From Lentisphaera araneosa HTCC2155 (GTDB taxonomy: Bacteria; Verrucomicrobiota; Lentisphaeria; Lentisphaerales; Lentisphaeraceae), in contig NZ_ABCK01000007.1 in NCBI RefSeq assembly GCF_000170755.1, forward strand, positions 62,001-126,000: a stretch of DNA of 64,000 nucleotides. Direction: 5' to 3'. Under the pieces are notes generated by a model. It did not search any database, was not told the DNA's origin, and worked only from the letters and a program-made list of their open reading frames with translations. A program made the translations under genes and the position numbers. How positions within the stretch are numbered: the first letter of the stretch is position 1; the number at the start of each line of letters is the position of its first letter. This document shows positions 45,726 through 54,788 of this stretch, in pieces.

Positions 45726-47372
45726 ATGATTTTTAAAAAAGATTTCAGAAAATTGCTCTACTTTGCTACGCTTGCTTTTAGCCTAAGTATTCAAAGTGCC
45801 ACGGATAAGCCTTACAACGTACTGTTCATTATTGCAGATGACCTTAACGATTATGTCAATGGACTTGGTGGTCACCCACAATCAAAAACTCCTAATCTCG
45901 ATAAATTTGCGAAGACTGGGGTGAGTTTCACAAATGCTTTTGCCAATGCGGGCTGGTGTGCTCCAAGTCGTGCTAGCCTACATACGGGTATAGCGCCATG
46001 GCACTCAGGCCTAGCCATGAAACGTGTTAGCAAGCACAAAGGGTTGAAAAATAATTTTACCCTTTCGGATTACTTTAAGAAAAACAACTATTATTCCATC
46101 GGCACGGGGAAGACAGAACATGGAGTTGAACACAAAAACTGGACGAAACACTATTACGGCCCCTTGTATGGACCTTTTTGGAAAAATGAAGATGATTCAG
46201 TAGGTGCTCACCCCAATGTGAAATCTCCCTTTGCTGATCGTGGTCGAGTGGATGGTTCTTTTGGGATTCTAGAAGCAGCTCCTGAAAAAGGTCTAGGTGA
46301 AAAAGCTCATTGGGTATCAGGTCCTGCAGAGGGATCCAAAATGGGCACAGTCTGGAGTAAAAATATTAATGCCAAAACAGAGTATGACCCCAAGAGGGGT
46401 TACATGACTCCCGATAAAGTTAATGCTGATTTAGTAAAGGGGTGGCTTGAAGGAAAAGGCGATGAATTAAAAGCTCCATTTTATCTTAATTTGGGTTTTG
46501 TACGCCCACATACACCCATGCATGCTGAGCAAAAACACTTTGACCATTTCCCAATTGAAGATGTTCAGTTGACGGTGGGACAATTGGAAACCATCAAACA
46601 TTTTAAGCCATTGGACGACTACTCTAAGTTGGAGAAGCCTTATAAAAAAGTGCATGAACTCTATGCGAGCTACGGCGACCTGACGACCGCATTTAAATTA
46701 TATAATCAAGCCTATTTAGCCAGTGTTCATGCAGCCGATGAAAATATAGGTCGTGTATTGGATGCATTAGAAAAAAGTAAATATAAAGACAATACAATTG
46801 TCATCATTACTTCAGATCACGGGTGGCACAATGGGGAGCACTTTCAGATCGGTAAAAACTCAACTTGGGAAGAGTCCTGCCGCATTCCTTTGCTCATTCG
46901 AGTGCCTGATCTCGCGAAAGCAGGAGCCAAATGTGAGGTTCCCGTATCATTAATTGATATCTATCCGACCTTGGTCGATTTATGTAAGTTAAAAGGGAAA
47001 ACAGCCAAAAAGGGCGGACCATCTTTGTCGGGCCATAGTTTGAAACCCTTGCTAGTAAATCCAGAAAAAGCTGAGTGGACTGGTGATGATATTGCTGTCA
47101 CCGCAATTATGAAACAGTGGTTTAGCGATAAACAACAACAGACGATGAGTGTTGAAGATATTGTTGAAAAATCACTGAAATACTCCATGAGATCAAAGCA
47201 ATACCGTTTTGTCTATGTATCTCCGGAAGAGATGTATTTATACGACCTAATTAAAGATCCAATTGAAAAATATGATTTGGCACAAAAGCCGGAATATCAA
47301 GAAGTGATATCAAAGTTTAAATCCAAGCTAAAGAAAATGAAGGGTGGTAAATCCAACTTTGTTTCTATTTAG
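45726..47372 (+). CDS. Secreted sulfatase, iduronate-2-sulfatase-like (CAPSR)
   Basis: 548 residues with an N-terminal signal segment (LLYFATLAFSLSIQSA). Active-site CAPSR in NAGWCAPSRASLHTG; metal ligands IADDLNDYVNG and ITSDHGWHNGEHF. The GGHPQSKTPNLDKFA and HGWHNGEHFQIGKNSTWEESC blocks match iduronate-2-sulfatase-like S1 members. First of three consecutive sulfatase genes on the plus strand, with a 42-bp gap to the next. Confidence 0.93.
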   Translation: MIFKKDFRKLLYFATLAFSLSIQSATDKPYNVLFIIADDLNDYVNGLGGHPQSKTPNLDKFAKTGVSFTNAFANAGWCAPSRASLHTGIAPWHSGLAMKRVSKHKGLKNNFTLSDYFKKNNYYSIGTGKTEHGVEHKNWTKHYYGPLYGPFWKNEDDSVGAHPNVKSPFADRGRVDGSFGILEAAPEKGLGEKAHWVSGPAEGSKMGTVWSKNINAKTEYDPKRGYMTPDKVNADLVKGWLEGKGDELKAPFYLNLGFVRPHTPMHAEQKHFDHFPIEDVQLTVGQLETIKHFKPLDDYSKLEKPYKKVHELYASYGDLTTAFKLYNQAYLASVHAADENIGRVLDALEKSKYKDNTIVIITSDHGWHNGEHFQIGKNSTWEESCRIPLLIRVPDLAKAGAKCEVPVSLIDIYPTLVDLCKLKGKTAKKGGPSLSGHSLKPLLVNPEKAEWTGDDIAVTAIMKQWFSDKQQQTMSVEDIVEKSLKYSMRSKQYRFVYVSPEEMYLYDLIKDPIEKYDLAQKPEYQEVISKFKSKLKKMKGGKSNFVSI

Positions 47373-47414
47373 TTTTTGATTTATAAATAAGAATTTTACC
47401 TGTAGGAGATTGAG

Positions 47415-48950
47415 ATGAATAGAAGAGATTTTTTAAAGATAAATGTGGGTTCAGCGGCGGCCTGTTTAGTTTCTAGCCCAAAGTTGTACGCAGCAGCCAC
47501 GAAAGAGAACCCAAACCTTCTCATTATTATGACGGACGAGCACAATTTTAGAACTTTGGGTTGTTACAGAAAACTGCTTTCCAAAGATCAGGCAATGATC
47601 TGGGGCGACGGAAATATTGTCGAGACTCCACATATTGATAAATTGGCAGAAGAAGGCGTTCTTTGTAATAACTTCTATGCATCTTCTCCAGTCTGCTCAC
47701 CGGCGCGTGGTTCATTTATCAGTGGACAGTACCCACAAAACACCCCGGTTATAGATAATAATACTCACATGAGCGACGACGTGGTATCTTTTGGCTCAAT
47801 CCTTCAGTCTCATGGCTACACGACGGGGTATTCAGGAAAGTGGCATTTAGATGGTGATGGTAAACCACAATGGGGGCCAGAGCGTCAATTTGGATTCGAA
47901 GATAATCGTTACATGTTTAATCGTGGGCATTGGAAAAAGATATTGGATACGGCATCGGGGCCTAAAATCGGAGCTGAAAAAAGAGGGACACCAACTTACG
48001 ACGTAAATGGTGCTGACGAGAATACTTATACAACAGATTGGCTCACTAATAAAACAATTGATTTCATCACCCAACACAAAGCGAGTCCGTTTTGTTATAT
48101 GGTCAGTTACCCAGATCCCCACGGGCCAGACACGGTGCGGGCTCCTTACGACACAATGTATACTCATATGAACTTTCAGAAGCCAAAGACAGCATCTAAA
48201 AAACAAGATGATCTACCTTCCTGGGCAACGACAAAAAGGGGAGCGGCCAATCAAAGTCAGTATTACGGCATGATTAAATGTATCGATGATAACATTGCTC
48301 GCATAATGACTTGTTTAGATGAACAAGGGATCTTAGAAAATACTATTGTGGTGTTCACTTCTGATCATGGGGATATGAGAGGTGAGCACGGTCGTCAAAA
48401 TAAAGGGATTCCACTGGAAGCTTCAGCTAAGGTGCCCTTCATTGTGCGTTACCCGAAAAAGATCAGCTCAGGAAAAATAGTTAATGAAGCACTGAGTGGA
48501 GTCGATTTCTTACCGACAATTCTTGGGCTCATGGATAAAGAAACTGCGGGCAAAGAAGAGGGTCGCGACGGATCACAATTACTGCATGGTAAAGTACCTA
48601 CTGGTTGGAGTGATGTAACTTTTATTCGTGGGACAAAAGAAAAATGGGTCGCAGCTATTACAGATCAGTATAAGTTGGTAATGGCGCCGTGGGACGAGCC
48701 ATGGTTAATTGACAAAAAGAACAACCCTGATGAAACAATTAATTACATTAATGATCCACAATATCGATCTGTGATTCGAAGCCTAGCTAAAGAAATGCAA
48801 CGTTATGGGACAAAATATAATGATCCTAGTTTCACCAAAGCAACGATGAAACAAGATATCGAATGGGCATTGAGCGACAGTCCTATTTATGTGAATCCAA
48901 GACCTAAAAAAATAGATCCTCCACTTAAGAAAAAAAAGAAGAAAGCCTAA
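47415..48950 (+). CDS. Sulfatase with Tat-like signal (CSPAR)
   Basis: 511 residues. The N-terminus MNRRDFLKINVGSAA has a twin-arginine export motif (RRDFLK), unlike the Sec-type signals of the other sulfatases here, so it is probably exported folded with its formylglycine already formed. Active site CSPAR in SPVCSPARGSF (CxPxR with Ala instead of Ser); metal ligands IIMTDEHN and TSDHGDMRGEHG. The TDEHN variant resembles the sulfatase/phosphonate-monoester-hydrolase branch. The tail is strongly basic (PPLKKKKKKA). AGGAG precedes the start; the next sulfatase begins 4 bp after the stop. Confidence 0.92.
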   Translation: MNRRDFLKINVGSAAACLVSSPKLYAAATKENPNLLIIMTDEHNFRTLGCYRKLLSKDQAMIWGDGNIVETPHIDKLAEEGVLCNNFYASSPVCSPARGSFISGQYPQNTPVIDNNTHMSDDVVSFGSILQSHGYTTGYSGKWHLDGDGKPQWGPERQFGFEDNRYMFNRGHWKKILDTASGPKIGAEKRGTPTYDVNGADENTYTTDWLTNKTIDFITQHKASPFCYMVSYPDPHGPDTVRAPYDTMYTHMNFQKPKTASKKQDDLPSWATTKRGAANQSQYYGMIKCIDDNIARIMTCLDEQGILENTIVVFTSDHGDMRGEHGRQNKGIPLEASAKVPFIVRYPKKISSGKIVNEALSGVDFLPTILGLMDKETAGKEEGRDGSQLLHGKVPTGWSDVTFIRGTKEKWVAAITDQYKLVMAPWDEPWLIDKKNNPDETINYINDPQYRSVIRSLAKEMQRYGTKYNDPSFTKATMKQDIEWALSDSPIYVNPRPKKIDPPLKKKKKKA

Positions 48951-48954
48951 TTAG

Positions 48955-50493
48955 ATGATATTAAATATAACACTTAGCAAAATTTGTCTCGCCATTTATT
49001 TATGCTTTAATTTTGCGATAATCGCAAATGAACGTCCCAATATTGTTTTGGTTTTAGCGGATGATTTAGGGCCGGGAGATATTTCATATTTTCATCAGCA
49101 AAGAACTTCGAATCAAGCCATTATTCAGACTCCAGCACTGGATAAATTACGAGCGGATGGGATGCATTTCACTAATGCGCATTCGCCGGCATCTCTTTGT
49201 GCTCCGACTCGATTTAGCATGTTAACCGGGAATTATTCATTCAGGAATTATTCGGCTTTTGGTGTATGGATGAGTCATCGAGATACGGGGATTGACCCGA
49301 AGTTTACGACTTCGGCTCGCATTGCAAAACAGGCATCGTATCGCACGGCATTCTTTGGAAAATGGGGACTTGGAGGTCAAATGTACCAAAAGGGTTCTGA
49401 TAAAATACACACTGGATGGAAGACGGATGCAATTGATTACTCCCGCAGAGCCAAGGGACCTAATGACTACGGGTTTGATTATTCTTGTGAGTTACCTCAA
49501 GGGATTCAGGGTGAACCCTTTGCTTTTTATGAGAATCAAAAATGGATGCCTCTTCATAAGGATTCGATTCTAAAAAAGCTTTCATCCAAGCAACTCATGT
49601 ATGATAAAGCTAGAAAACACAATGATTTGGAAGGTGTAGGAGATAGCTTTTGGGATCCACGTGAAGCAGGTGGAGTCCTCGTTAATAAAGCGATTAATTT
49701 CATCAAAGATCACAAAAAAAGTCATTCTGATCAAGCCTTCTTCATGTATTATTGTTCACAAGCCGTTCATATTCCCCATACGGCACCCGAAGAATTAAAT
49801 GGAGTGAAAATTGCTGGTAGTACCCCAGGTAAACACGGGGATATGATTGTGGAACTTGATGTGCAGATTGCGATGTTGAGGAAGGCTTTAGAAAATAATG
49901 GCTTTGCTGAAAATACATTATTTATTTTTACTTCCGACAATGGTGGCCTCAAACCGGATCAAGCCATGAGTGATTTGGGGCATGATTCTTCAAATGGCTG
50001 GCGCGGGATCAAAAGTAGTGTTTTTGAAGGAGGACACCTCGTGCCATTCATTGCCGTTTGGCCTGGAAAAATCAAGAAGGCTAGCCAATCCAATGCATTT
50101 GTTGTGGCTCATGATGCGGTAGCAACTGTATCTGCAGTTGTTGGTGAAAAACTGGATAGATCAGTTGTTATGGATTCAAAAAATCTTTTGCCAATTTTTT
50201 TGAATAAAGAGGGAGCCTCTGGCCATAAATACTTGTTTCATCAAAGCCAATTAGCTAAAAAGAAAGCAGCCTATGCAATTCGAGAGGGAGATTGGAAATT
50301 GATTATGCATTCATCTAATCAAAAAAACTTAAACGATCTGAAAGCAAAATCATTATTTAATTTAGCCACCAACCCTCAAGAAGAAGATAAGAAAAATCTC
50401 ATTACTAATCCTGAGTATTCACAGATTAAAAAGCAGCTATTAAAGAAATTTATAGAAGTCCGCAAATTAGGTCAATCGCTCCTCACTGATTAA
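48955..50493 (+). CDS. Secreted arylsulfatase-like sulfatase (CAPTR)
   Basis: 512 residues with a signal peptide (KICLAIYLCFNFAIIA). Active-site CAPTR in ASLCAPTRFSMLTG; metal ligands LADDLGPGDISYF and FTSDNGGLKPD. The NYSFRNYSAFGVW stretch after the site is usual for the arylsulfatase branch with this start. It follows the previous sulfatase after 4 bp, so both are surely co-transcribed. A strong bidirectional terminator closes the unit. Confidence 0.93.
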   Translation: MILNITLSKICLAIYLCFNFAIIANERPNIVLVLADDLGPGDISYFHQQRTSNQAIIQTPALDKLRADGMHFTNAHSPASLCAPTRFSMLTGNYSFRNYSAFGVWMSHRDTGIDPKFTTSARIAKQASYRTAFFGKWGLGGQMYQKGSDKIHTGWKTDAIDYSRRAKGPNDYGFDYSCELPQGIQGEPFAFYENQKWMPLHKDSILKKLSSKQLMYDKARKHNDLEGVGDSFWDPREAGGVLVNKAINFIKDHKKSHSDQAFFMYYCSQAVHIPHTAPEELNGVKIAGSTPGKHGDMIVELDVQIAMLRKALENNGFAENTLFIFTSDNGGLKPDQAMSDLGHDSSNGWRGIKSSVFEGGHLVPFIAVWPGKIKKASQSNAFVVAHDAVATVSAVVGEKLDRSVVMDSKNLLPIFLNKEGASGHKYLFHQSQLAKKKAAYAIREGDWKLIMHSSNQKNLNDLKAKSLFNLATNPQEEDKKNLITNPEYSQIKKQLLKKFIEVRKLGQSLLTD

Positions 50494-50520
50494 GGATTAG
50501 CGAGGAACTCTTAAAGAAAA

Positions 50521-50553
50521 AAAGCCCGTGCTGTGAGCCACGGGCTTTTTGAT
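50521..50553. terminator. Bidirectional terminator between sulfatase and Dabb genes
   Basis: AAAGCCCGTG (50521-50530) and CACGGGCTTT (50539-50548) form a 10-bp stem with an 8-nt loop. T-tracts follow on both strands (TTTTT on plus; CTTTTTTTCTTT on minus), so it serves both converging genes. Confidence 0.9.
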
Positions 50554-50562
50554 GTGCGAGTT

Positions 50563-50931
50563 TTATTGTTCTTGGAAGTCGTAGACAATGACTTTAGCGA
50601 GGGCGGGTTTGAGTACGCTGGTGACGGCTTCGACGTGCTTAGGGTGATCGAGGTAGACTTTTAGATCATCGTTATTTTTAAAAGTGATGATGAATGAGAT
50701 GTCGAAGCTATTGTCGGCGACGGGCTCGACGCTTTCTAACTTAGTGCCAACAGAAACACTTTGAACTTCATCAATCTGTTTCAGGTCTTTGACGGCTTGG
50801 ATAAATTCAGCTTGGGAAGCATCGGGTTTTAACCAACACATGACGATATGTTGAACTTGGGGAGTGGAATTGTTGACAGAAGTACATGAGCTCATGATTA
50901 GGACCATTAATAGGATGATAAATTTATACAT
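50563..50931 (-). CDS. Dabb-domain (stress-response A/B barrel) lipoprotein
   Basis: 122 residues. The signal ends in a lipobox (LIMSSC), so it is a membrane-anchored lipoprotein. The rest is a Dabb/ferredoxin-like alpha-beta barrel (VQHIVMCWLKPDASQAEFIQAV...LDHPKHVEAV), with HPKHVE as the family hallmark. Such proteins occur next to sulfatase and sugar-degradation genes in PVC bacteria; function is unknown. Transcription ends at the bidirectional terminator. Confidence 0.85.
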   Translation of the reverse strand: MYKFIILLMVLIMSSCTSVNNSTPQVQHIVMCWLKPDASQAEFIQAVKDLKQIDEVQSVSVGTKLESVEPVADNSFDISFIITFKNNDDLKVYLDHPKHVEAVTSVLKPALAKVIVYDFQEQ

Positions 50932-51487
50932 GGATAGATCTCCGATGAATTGTTGATGTGCTAATAGAGCTCAGAGTCGACCGTTTAAATAGGAAGATTT
51001 ATCCAAAAAATGGGTAAAAAGCGCTCTATTTGATCCAAGTCTTCAACACAATTTGAGCCTCTTGGCATAATTTTTTGAAGTTTTATCGCCTTTCTTGTTA
51101 TCAATTGAGTTTGAGAACCGTTTTATGAGTAGATACCGATTCTCTAGCTCTTTTCAATAAATCTCTGACACCACACATTTATTGATCAATGATAAAACCC
51201 CCCATCTGGCTAGAGAGTCGGTTTCTGTTTTATATTCCCAAAATAAATTAAGCATGATCAAGGGGGCCCAAGTTTTTATTGAGGAATTAAAAAATGAATT
51301 TCAAAAGCTGTCGGAATTTTGCTTAACTCATTGATCAATGCGGACAATAATTATACTTTTTTGCCCTTGTTTGAAACAATAAGTTAAAATTTATGTTAAA
51401 TAATGTCACAAAACTATATCATGTGGAGTATTAATACTTAGCAAGACATATAGATTTATTGACTATTTAAAATAATTAGGAGAGCCC
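50932..51487. other. 556-bp intergenic region with two ATTGATCAAT palindromes
   Basis: No gene is recognised. The 10-bp palindrome ATTGATCAAT occurs twice (51181-51190, 51330-51339), 149 bp apart. A promoter-like TGTCA-N18-AGTATT precedes the ThuA gene (51404-51432). The rest is A/T-rich. Confidence 0.5.
51404..51432 (+). promoter_or_regulatory. ECF-like promoter of the ThuA gene
   Basis: AATGTCA (TGTCA 51404-51408), 18-nt spacer, AGTATT (51427-51432). It is one base from the CGTATx form seen for the 53.9-kb sulfatase. Confidence 0.4.
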
Positions 51488-52492
51488 ATGAAATTGAAAA
51501 ACTTTATTTTTTCAGCCTTAGCGCTAGCAAGTATGACAACTTTCGCAAATGAAGATAAAAACGCTAAACTTAAACAGATCAATCAAGAGATCCAAACCTT
51601 ACAAGCAAGTTCAAAGGATAAGAAAAAACTCCCCAAGTCGACCAAGCAGAAAATCAGTTTACTAAAAGCCAATAAAACGCTCATTGAAAAAGAAGCTGAG
51701 ATAAAGAAAATGTTTTCGAGTTTTGACGTGGTAAAAGCAAAGTCTCCGCGCAAAGTTTTGGTCTACTCGAGAACAACGGGTTTCCGTCATGGTTCAATTG
51801 AAACGGGAGCAGTGATGATCAAAGCTATGGGTGAAGAAACAGGTGCGTTTACGGCCGTTCATACTGAAGATGAAGCTGTGTTCAATGATGCGGAACTCGC
51901 AAAATACGATGTAATCCTGATGTTGAGTACGACTAGAGATCCAATTTCTAAACCTGAGGCACGTGCGGCTTTTGAGAAATTTTTAGCGGAGAAAAAAGGC
52001 TTAGTGGGAATTCACGCCGCAACTGATTGCCATAAAAACTGGCCTAATTATCTCGAAGCGATGGGCGGCATTTTTGATGGTCACCCTTGGAATGCCCGTG
52101 ATGAAGTAACAATTTATAATGAATGTCCTGATCATGCCTGTGCGAAAATGGTTCCTCAGGGTTTTAAGATCAAGGACGAGATCTATCAGTATAAAGATGA
52201 TAAGCATTTCACACGCGATAAAATGCGAGTGCTTTTAAGCTTAGACCTCTCTGGACCTAATATGATGAAAAAGAATATGAAACGCAAAGATAATGATTAC
52301 CCCGTTTCTTGGTTGCGTTCTTTCACGGGCTCAAGAGTTTTCTACACGAATCTTGGTCACAATGATGCCACTTTTATGAATCCAGTTGCCATGCAACATA
52401 TCCTCACCGGGATTCAATATGCCGCGGGTGATGTTGAAGCTGATGCCACTCCCAGTGCTAAGATTGGAAAATTTCCAAAAGTTGTAAAATAA
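51488..52492 (+). CDS. ThuA-domain secreted protein
   Basis: 334 residues with a signal peptide (IFSALALASMTTFA), a Lys-rich helical linker (~25-70), then a ThuA class-I-glutamine-amidotransferase-like fold: VLVYSRTTGFRHGSIETG, DVILMLSTTRDP, GLVGIHAATDCHKNWPNYLEAMGG, PVSWLRSFTGSRVFYTNLGHN. ThuA is named for trehalose utilisation in rhizobia; secreted PVC members are common beside sulfatases and glycoside hydrolases, probably in sugar metabolism. A strong terminator follows. Confidence 0.88.
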   Translation: MKLKNFIFSALALASMTTFANEDKNAKLKQINQEIQTLQASSKDKKKLPKSTKQKISLLKANKTLIEKEAEIKKMFSSFDVVKAKSPRKVLVYSRTTGFRHGSIETGAVMIKAMGEETGAFTAVHTEDEAVFNDAELAKYDVILMLSTTRDPISKPEARAAFEKFLAEKKGLVGIHAATDCHKNWPNYLEAMGGIFDGHPWNARDEVTIYNECPDHACAKMVPQGFKIKDEIYQYKDDKHFTRDKMRVLLSLDLSGPNMMKKNMKRKDNDYPVSWLRSFTGSRVFYTNLGHNDATFMNPVAMQHILTGIQYAAGDVEADATPSAKIGKFPKVVK

Positions 52493-52513
52493 GCTCAGTT
52501 CACAAATGATTTT

Positions 52514-52548
52514 AAAAGCGCTTCTCAATTGGGAAGCGCTTTTTTTTG
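52514..52548 (+). terminator. Rho-independent terminator of the ThuA gene
   Basis: AAAAGCGCTTC (52514-52524) and GAAGCGCTTTT (52533-52543) form an 11-bp stem with an 8-nt loop, followed by more T. Confidence 0.9.
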
Positions 52549-52578
52549 GATCCTCAAGGAATTGAGTGAAGCACTTTT

Positions 52579-53943
52579 TTAGTTTAAAGTCTTGGCTTTT
52601 TGGCCAATTTTGCGATGAAGTAGTGGGACTTTTATAGGGAGTGCTTTATCGTGACCAAAGTAAGCAGGTACATTCTTCTTATCCCAATTCAACCAAAGCC
52701 GATTCATTTTATTGGCAATGTCGGGGTGTTGATCGATAATATTGCGGGATTCGCTGATATCCTGTTTTAGATTAAAGAGCTCGCTAGGACCTCCCGCATT
52801 GGAGAGTTTCCAATCACCCATGCGCACAGCCATTTTACCGGCGCGTTTCCAGAACATAGCGGGGTGGGGAGTCTGGTTAGTTTTTCCTTGCATCAAAGGG
52901 AGAATGGTTTTGGCCTCAATGTCTTTGGGAACAGTGATTTGGGCAGCTTCTAAAGCGCTTGGAAAGATGTCCATAAGGAAAACTGGCTGATCGAGGGTTT
53001 TGCCTGCAGGGATTTGGCCCTTGGGCCAACGAACACAGGCGGGGACTCGAATGCCTCCCTCATAGAATTGAGTTTTTTGCCCTTTTAACGGGTGGTTAAG
53101 GCTGTAATTGTTATCGGGCTTTCCACCATTATCAGACCAAAAAACGATGAGCGTATTATCGAGGATACCTTGATGTTCGAGGGCGTCAAAAACGCGTCCA
53201 ATATTATCGTCCATGGCACTGAGCATGGCTGCGAAAACACGACGATTAGGATCTGCGATATGCGCAAAACGCTGCATATATTTTTCACTGGCCTGCATGG
53301 GTGCGTGAACGGCTGTGAAAGGCAGGTAGAGAAAGAAAGGTTTGTCGCCTTTACGAGTGATAAAACTTACCGCCTCACGTCCAATAGCATCGGTAAAATA
53401 TTCCCCTTCGTAATCAATAACGGTATCTTGGCGAATGTATTTGCGTTCGCGATTAACCGTGTCGTCGTAGAGTGAAGCCCCCTCTAAAATGCCAAAGAAT
53501 TCATCAAAGCCACGGGAAGTGGGCATAAGGGTTTTATCGAAGAGGCGTTCACCACCGAGGTGCCATTTGCCGAACAAGCCAGTGGCATAACCCGCTTCTT
53601 GGAAGTACTGAGCTAAAGTTTTAACTTCTCGTGGCATGCCTACGACGACATGTTCGTTAAGTTTGCGACCGCCGCAAATACCTTCACAGCCAATGCGTTG
53701 TTGATAAACTCCACTCATGAGAGCGGCGCGCGTGGGGCCACAGATACTGCCATTGGAGTAACCAGCACTAAATTGTACACCCTCATTAGCAATGCGATCG
53801 ATATTGGGAGTGGGAATTTCTTCGAGTCCATGGTAACCCACGTCGGCATAGCCGAGATCATCGGCTAAGATAATGAGGATGTTTGGTTTATCGGTGGCCC
53901 ACAAGAGGGAGCAAGAAAAGAGGAGGGTGATAAATATTTTCAT
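52579..53943 (-). CDS. Secreted sulfatase (CGPTR)
   Basis: 454 residues with a signal peptide (FITLLFSCSLLWATD). Active-site CGPTR in SICGPTRAALMSG followed by VYQQRIGCEG, typical of N-acetylgalactosamine-6-sulfatase-like S1 enzymes; metal ligands LADDLGYADVGY and FWSDNGGKPD. Divergent from the esterase/beta-lactamase pair; the 128-bp gap carries a promoter-like element on each strand, so both directions may respond to the same sigma factor. Confidence 0.94.
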   Translation of the reverse strand: MKIFITLLFSCSLLWATDKPNILIILADDLGYADVGYHGLEEIPTPNIDRIANEGVQFSAGYSNGSICGPTRAALMSGVYQQRIGCEGICGGRKLNEHVVVGMPREVKTLAQYFQEAGYATGLFGKWHLGGERLFDKTLMPTSRGFDEFFGILEGASLYDDTVNRERKYIRQDTVIDYEGEYFTDAIGREAVSFITRKGDKPFFLYLPFTAVHAPMQASEKYMQRFAHIADPNRRVFAAMLSAMDDNIGRVFDALEHQGILDNTLIVFWSDNGGKPDNNYSLNHPLKGQKTQFYEGGIRVPACVRWPKGQIPAGKTLDQPVFLMDIFPSALEAAQITVPKDIEAKTILPLMQGKTNQTPHPAMFWKRAGKMAVRMGDWKLSNAGGPSELFNLKQDISESRNIIDQHPDIANKMNRLWLNWDKKNVPAYFGHDKALPIKVPLLHRKIGQKAKTLN

Positions 53944-53966
53944 AATTGGATCCTTTTGTTACAAAA

Positions 53967-53999
53967 TATACGGATGAGCCAAGCTTTATTTGACAAAAA
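53967..53999 (-). promoter_or_regulatory. ECF-like promoter of the 53.9-kb sulfatase
   Basis: On the minus strand TTTTTGTCA (complement 53991-53999), 18-nt spacer, CGTATA (53967-53972), 23 nt from the start codon. Confidence 0.6.
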
Positions 54000-54020
54000 T
54001 CCGAGTGATTTTTTGTTTAT

Positions 54021-54053
54021 TTTTTGTCAAAGCCTTAGTTTTCTAAACGTACT
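54021..54053 (+). promoter_or_regulatory. ECF-like promoter of the esterase/beta-lactamase pair
   Basis: TTTTTGTCA (54021-54029), 18-nt spacer, CGTACT (54048-54053), 18 nt from the ATG. It is arranged back to back with the sulfatase promoter. Confidence 0.6.
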
Positions 54054-54071
54054 TAAAAGAAAAAGGATCTT

Positions 54072-54788
54072 ATGAGAAAGTGCATCATTTTAATCATGTT
54101 TATAAATCTCGGGCTATTTGCTGAACTTCAGCGGGTTGTAGAATTCCCGGAGTCGCTCTCTTCTCAGACGACTTACCTCAACTCTAAATTTTTACTTCAT
54201 CTTCCTGTGACAAAAAAGAGCAATCAAAAATGGCCTTTGATTGTTTTTTTACATGGGAGAGGTGAACGTGGTGACAATATTGAAAAGGTGAAATCCCACG
54301 GGCCACCCAAAGTAGTTGAAAAAGATAAAAATTTTCCCTTTATGGTTTTATCGCCTCAATGTTTAAAAGGGAAAGATGGTAAGGGTTGGTGGAAAACTAA
54401 AGACCTCGATTTATTGCTGGATTATGTCAAAAAAACTTATCCTGTGGATGAGCAACGTATTTATCTAACGGGTTTGAGTATGGGTGGCTTTGGCACTTGG
54501 GCTTGGGCGGCGGAGCGCCCCACTGAGTTCGCGGCGATTGCTCCAATTTGTGGTGGTGGAAATCCTTTAAATGCCAAGCGCCTTTCCAAGCTTCCTATTT
54601 GGGTTTTTCATGGTGATAAAGATAAAGTAGTTCCCATTACTTTATCTCAGCTCATGGTGACAGCGCTCAAAGCGGAGGGAGCCAAGGTTGACTTTACTAT
54701 TTACCCCAACGTGGGTCATAATTCTTGGTCAAAGACCTATGCCAACCCCAAATTGTATGAATGGTTTATGGAGCATAAAAAGGAATGA
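54072..54788 (+). CDS. Secreted alpha/beta hydrolase, feruloyl/acetyl-esterase-like
   Basis: 238 residues with a signal peptide (CIILIMFINLGLFA). A PlpD/prolyl-oligopeptidase-like esterase: oxyanion PLIVFLHGRGERGDN, nucleophile GLSMGGFGTWAWA, acid HGDKDKVVP, histidine NVGHNSWSKTY. This group includes polysaccharide esterases that remove acyl groups from sugars. The stop overlaps the start of the next gene (ATGA), so the two are translationally coupled. Confidence 0.87.
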   Translation: MRKCIILIMFINLGLFAELQRVVEFPESLSSQTTYLNSKFLLHLPVTKKSNQKWPLIVFLHGRGERGDNIEKVKSHGPPKVVEKDKNFPFMVLSPQCLKGKDGKGWWKTKDLDLLLDYVKKTYPVDEQRIYLTGLSMGGFGTWAWAAERPTEFAAIAPICGGGNPLNAKRLSKLPIWVFHGDKDKVVPITLSQLMVTALKAEGAKVDFTIYPNVGHNSWSKTYANPKLYEWFMEHKKE

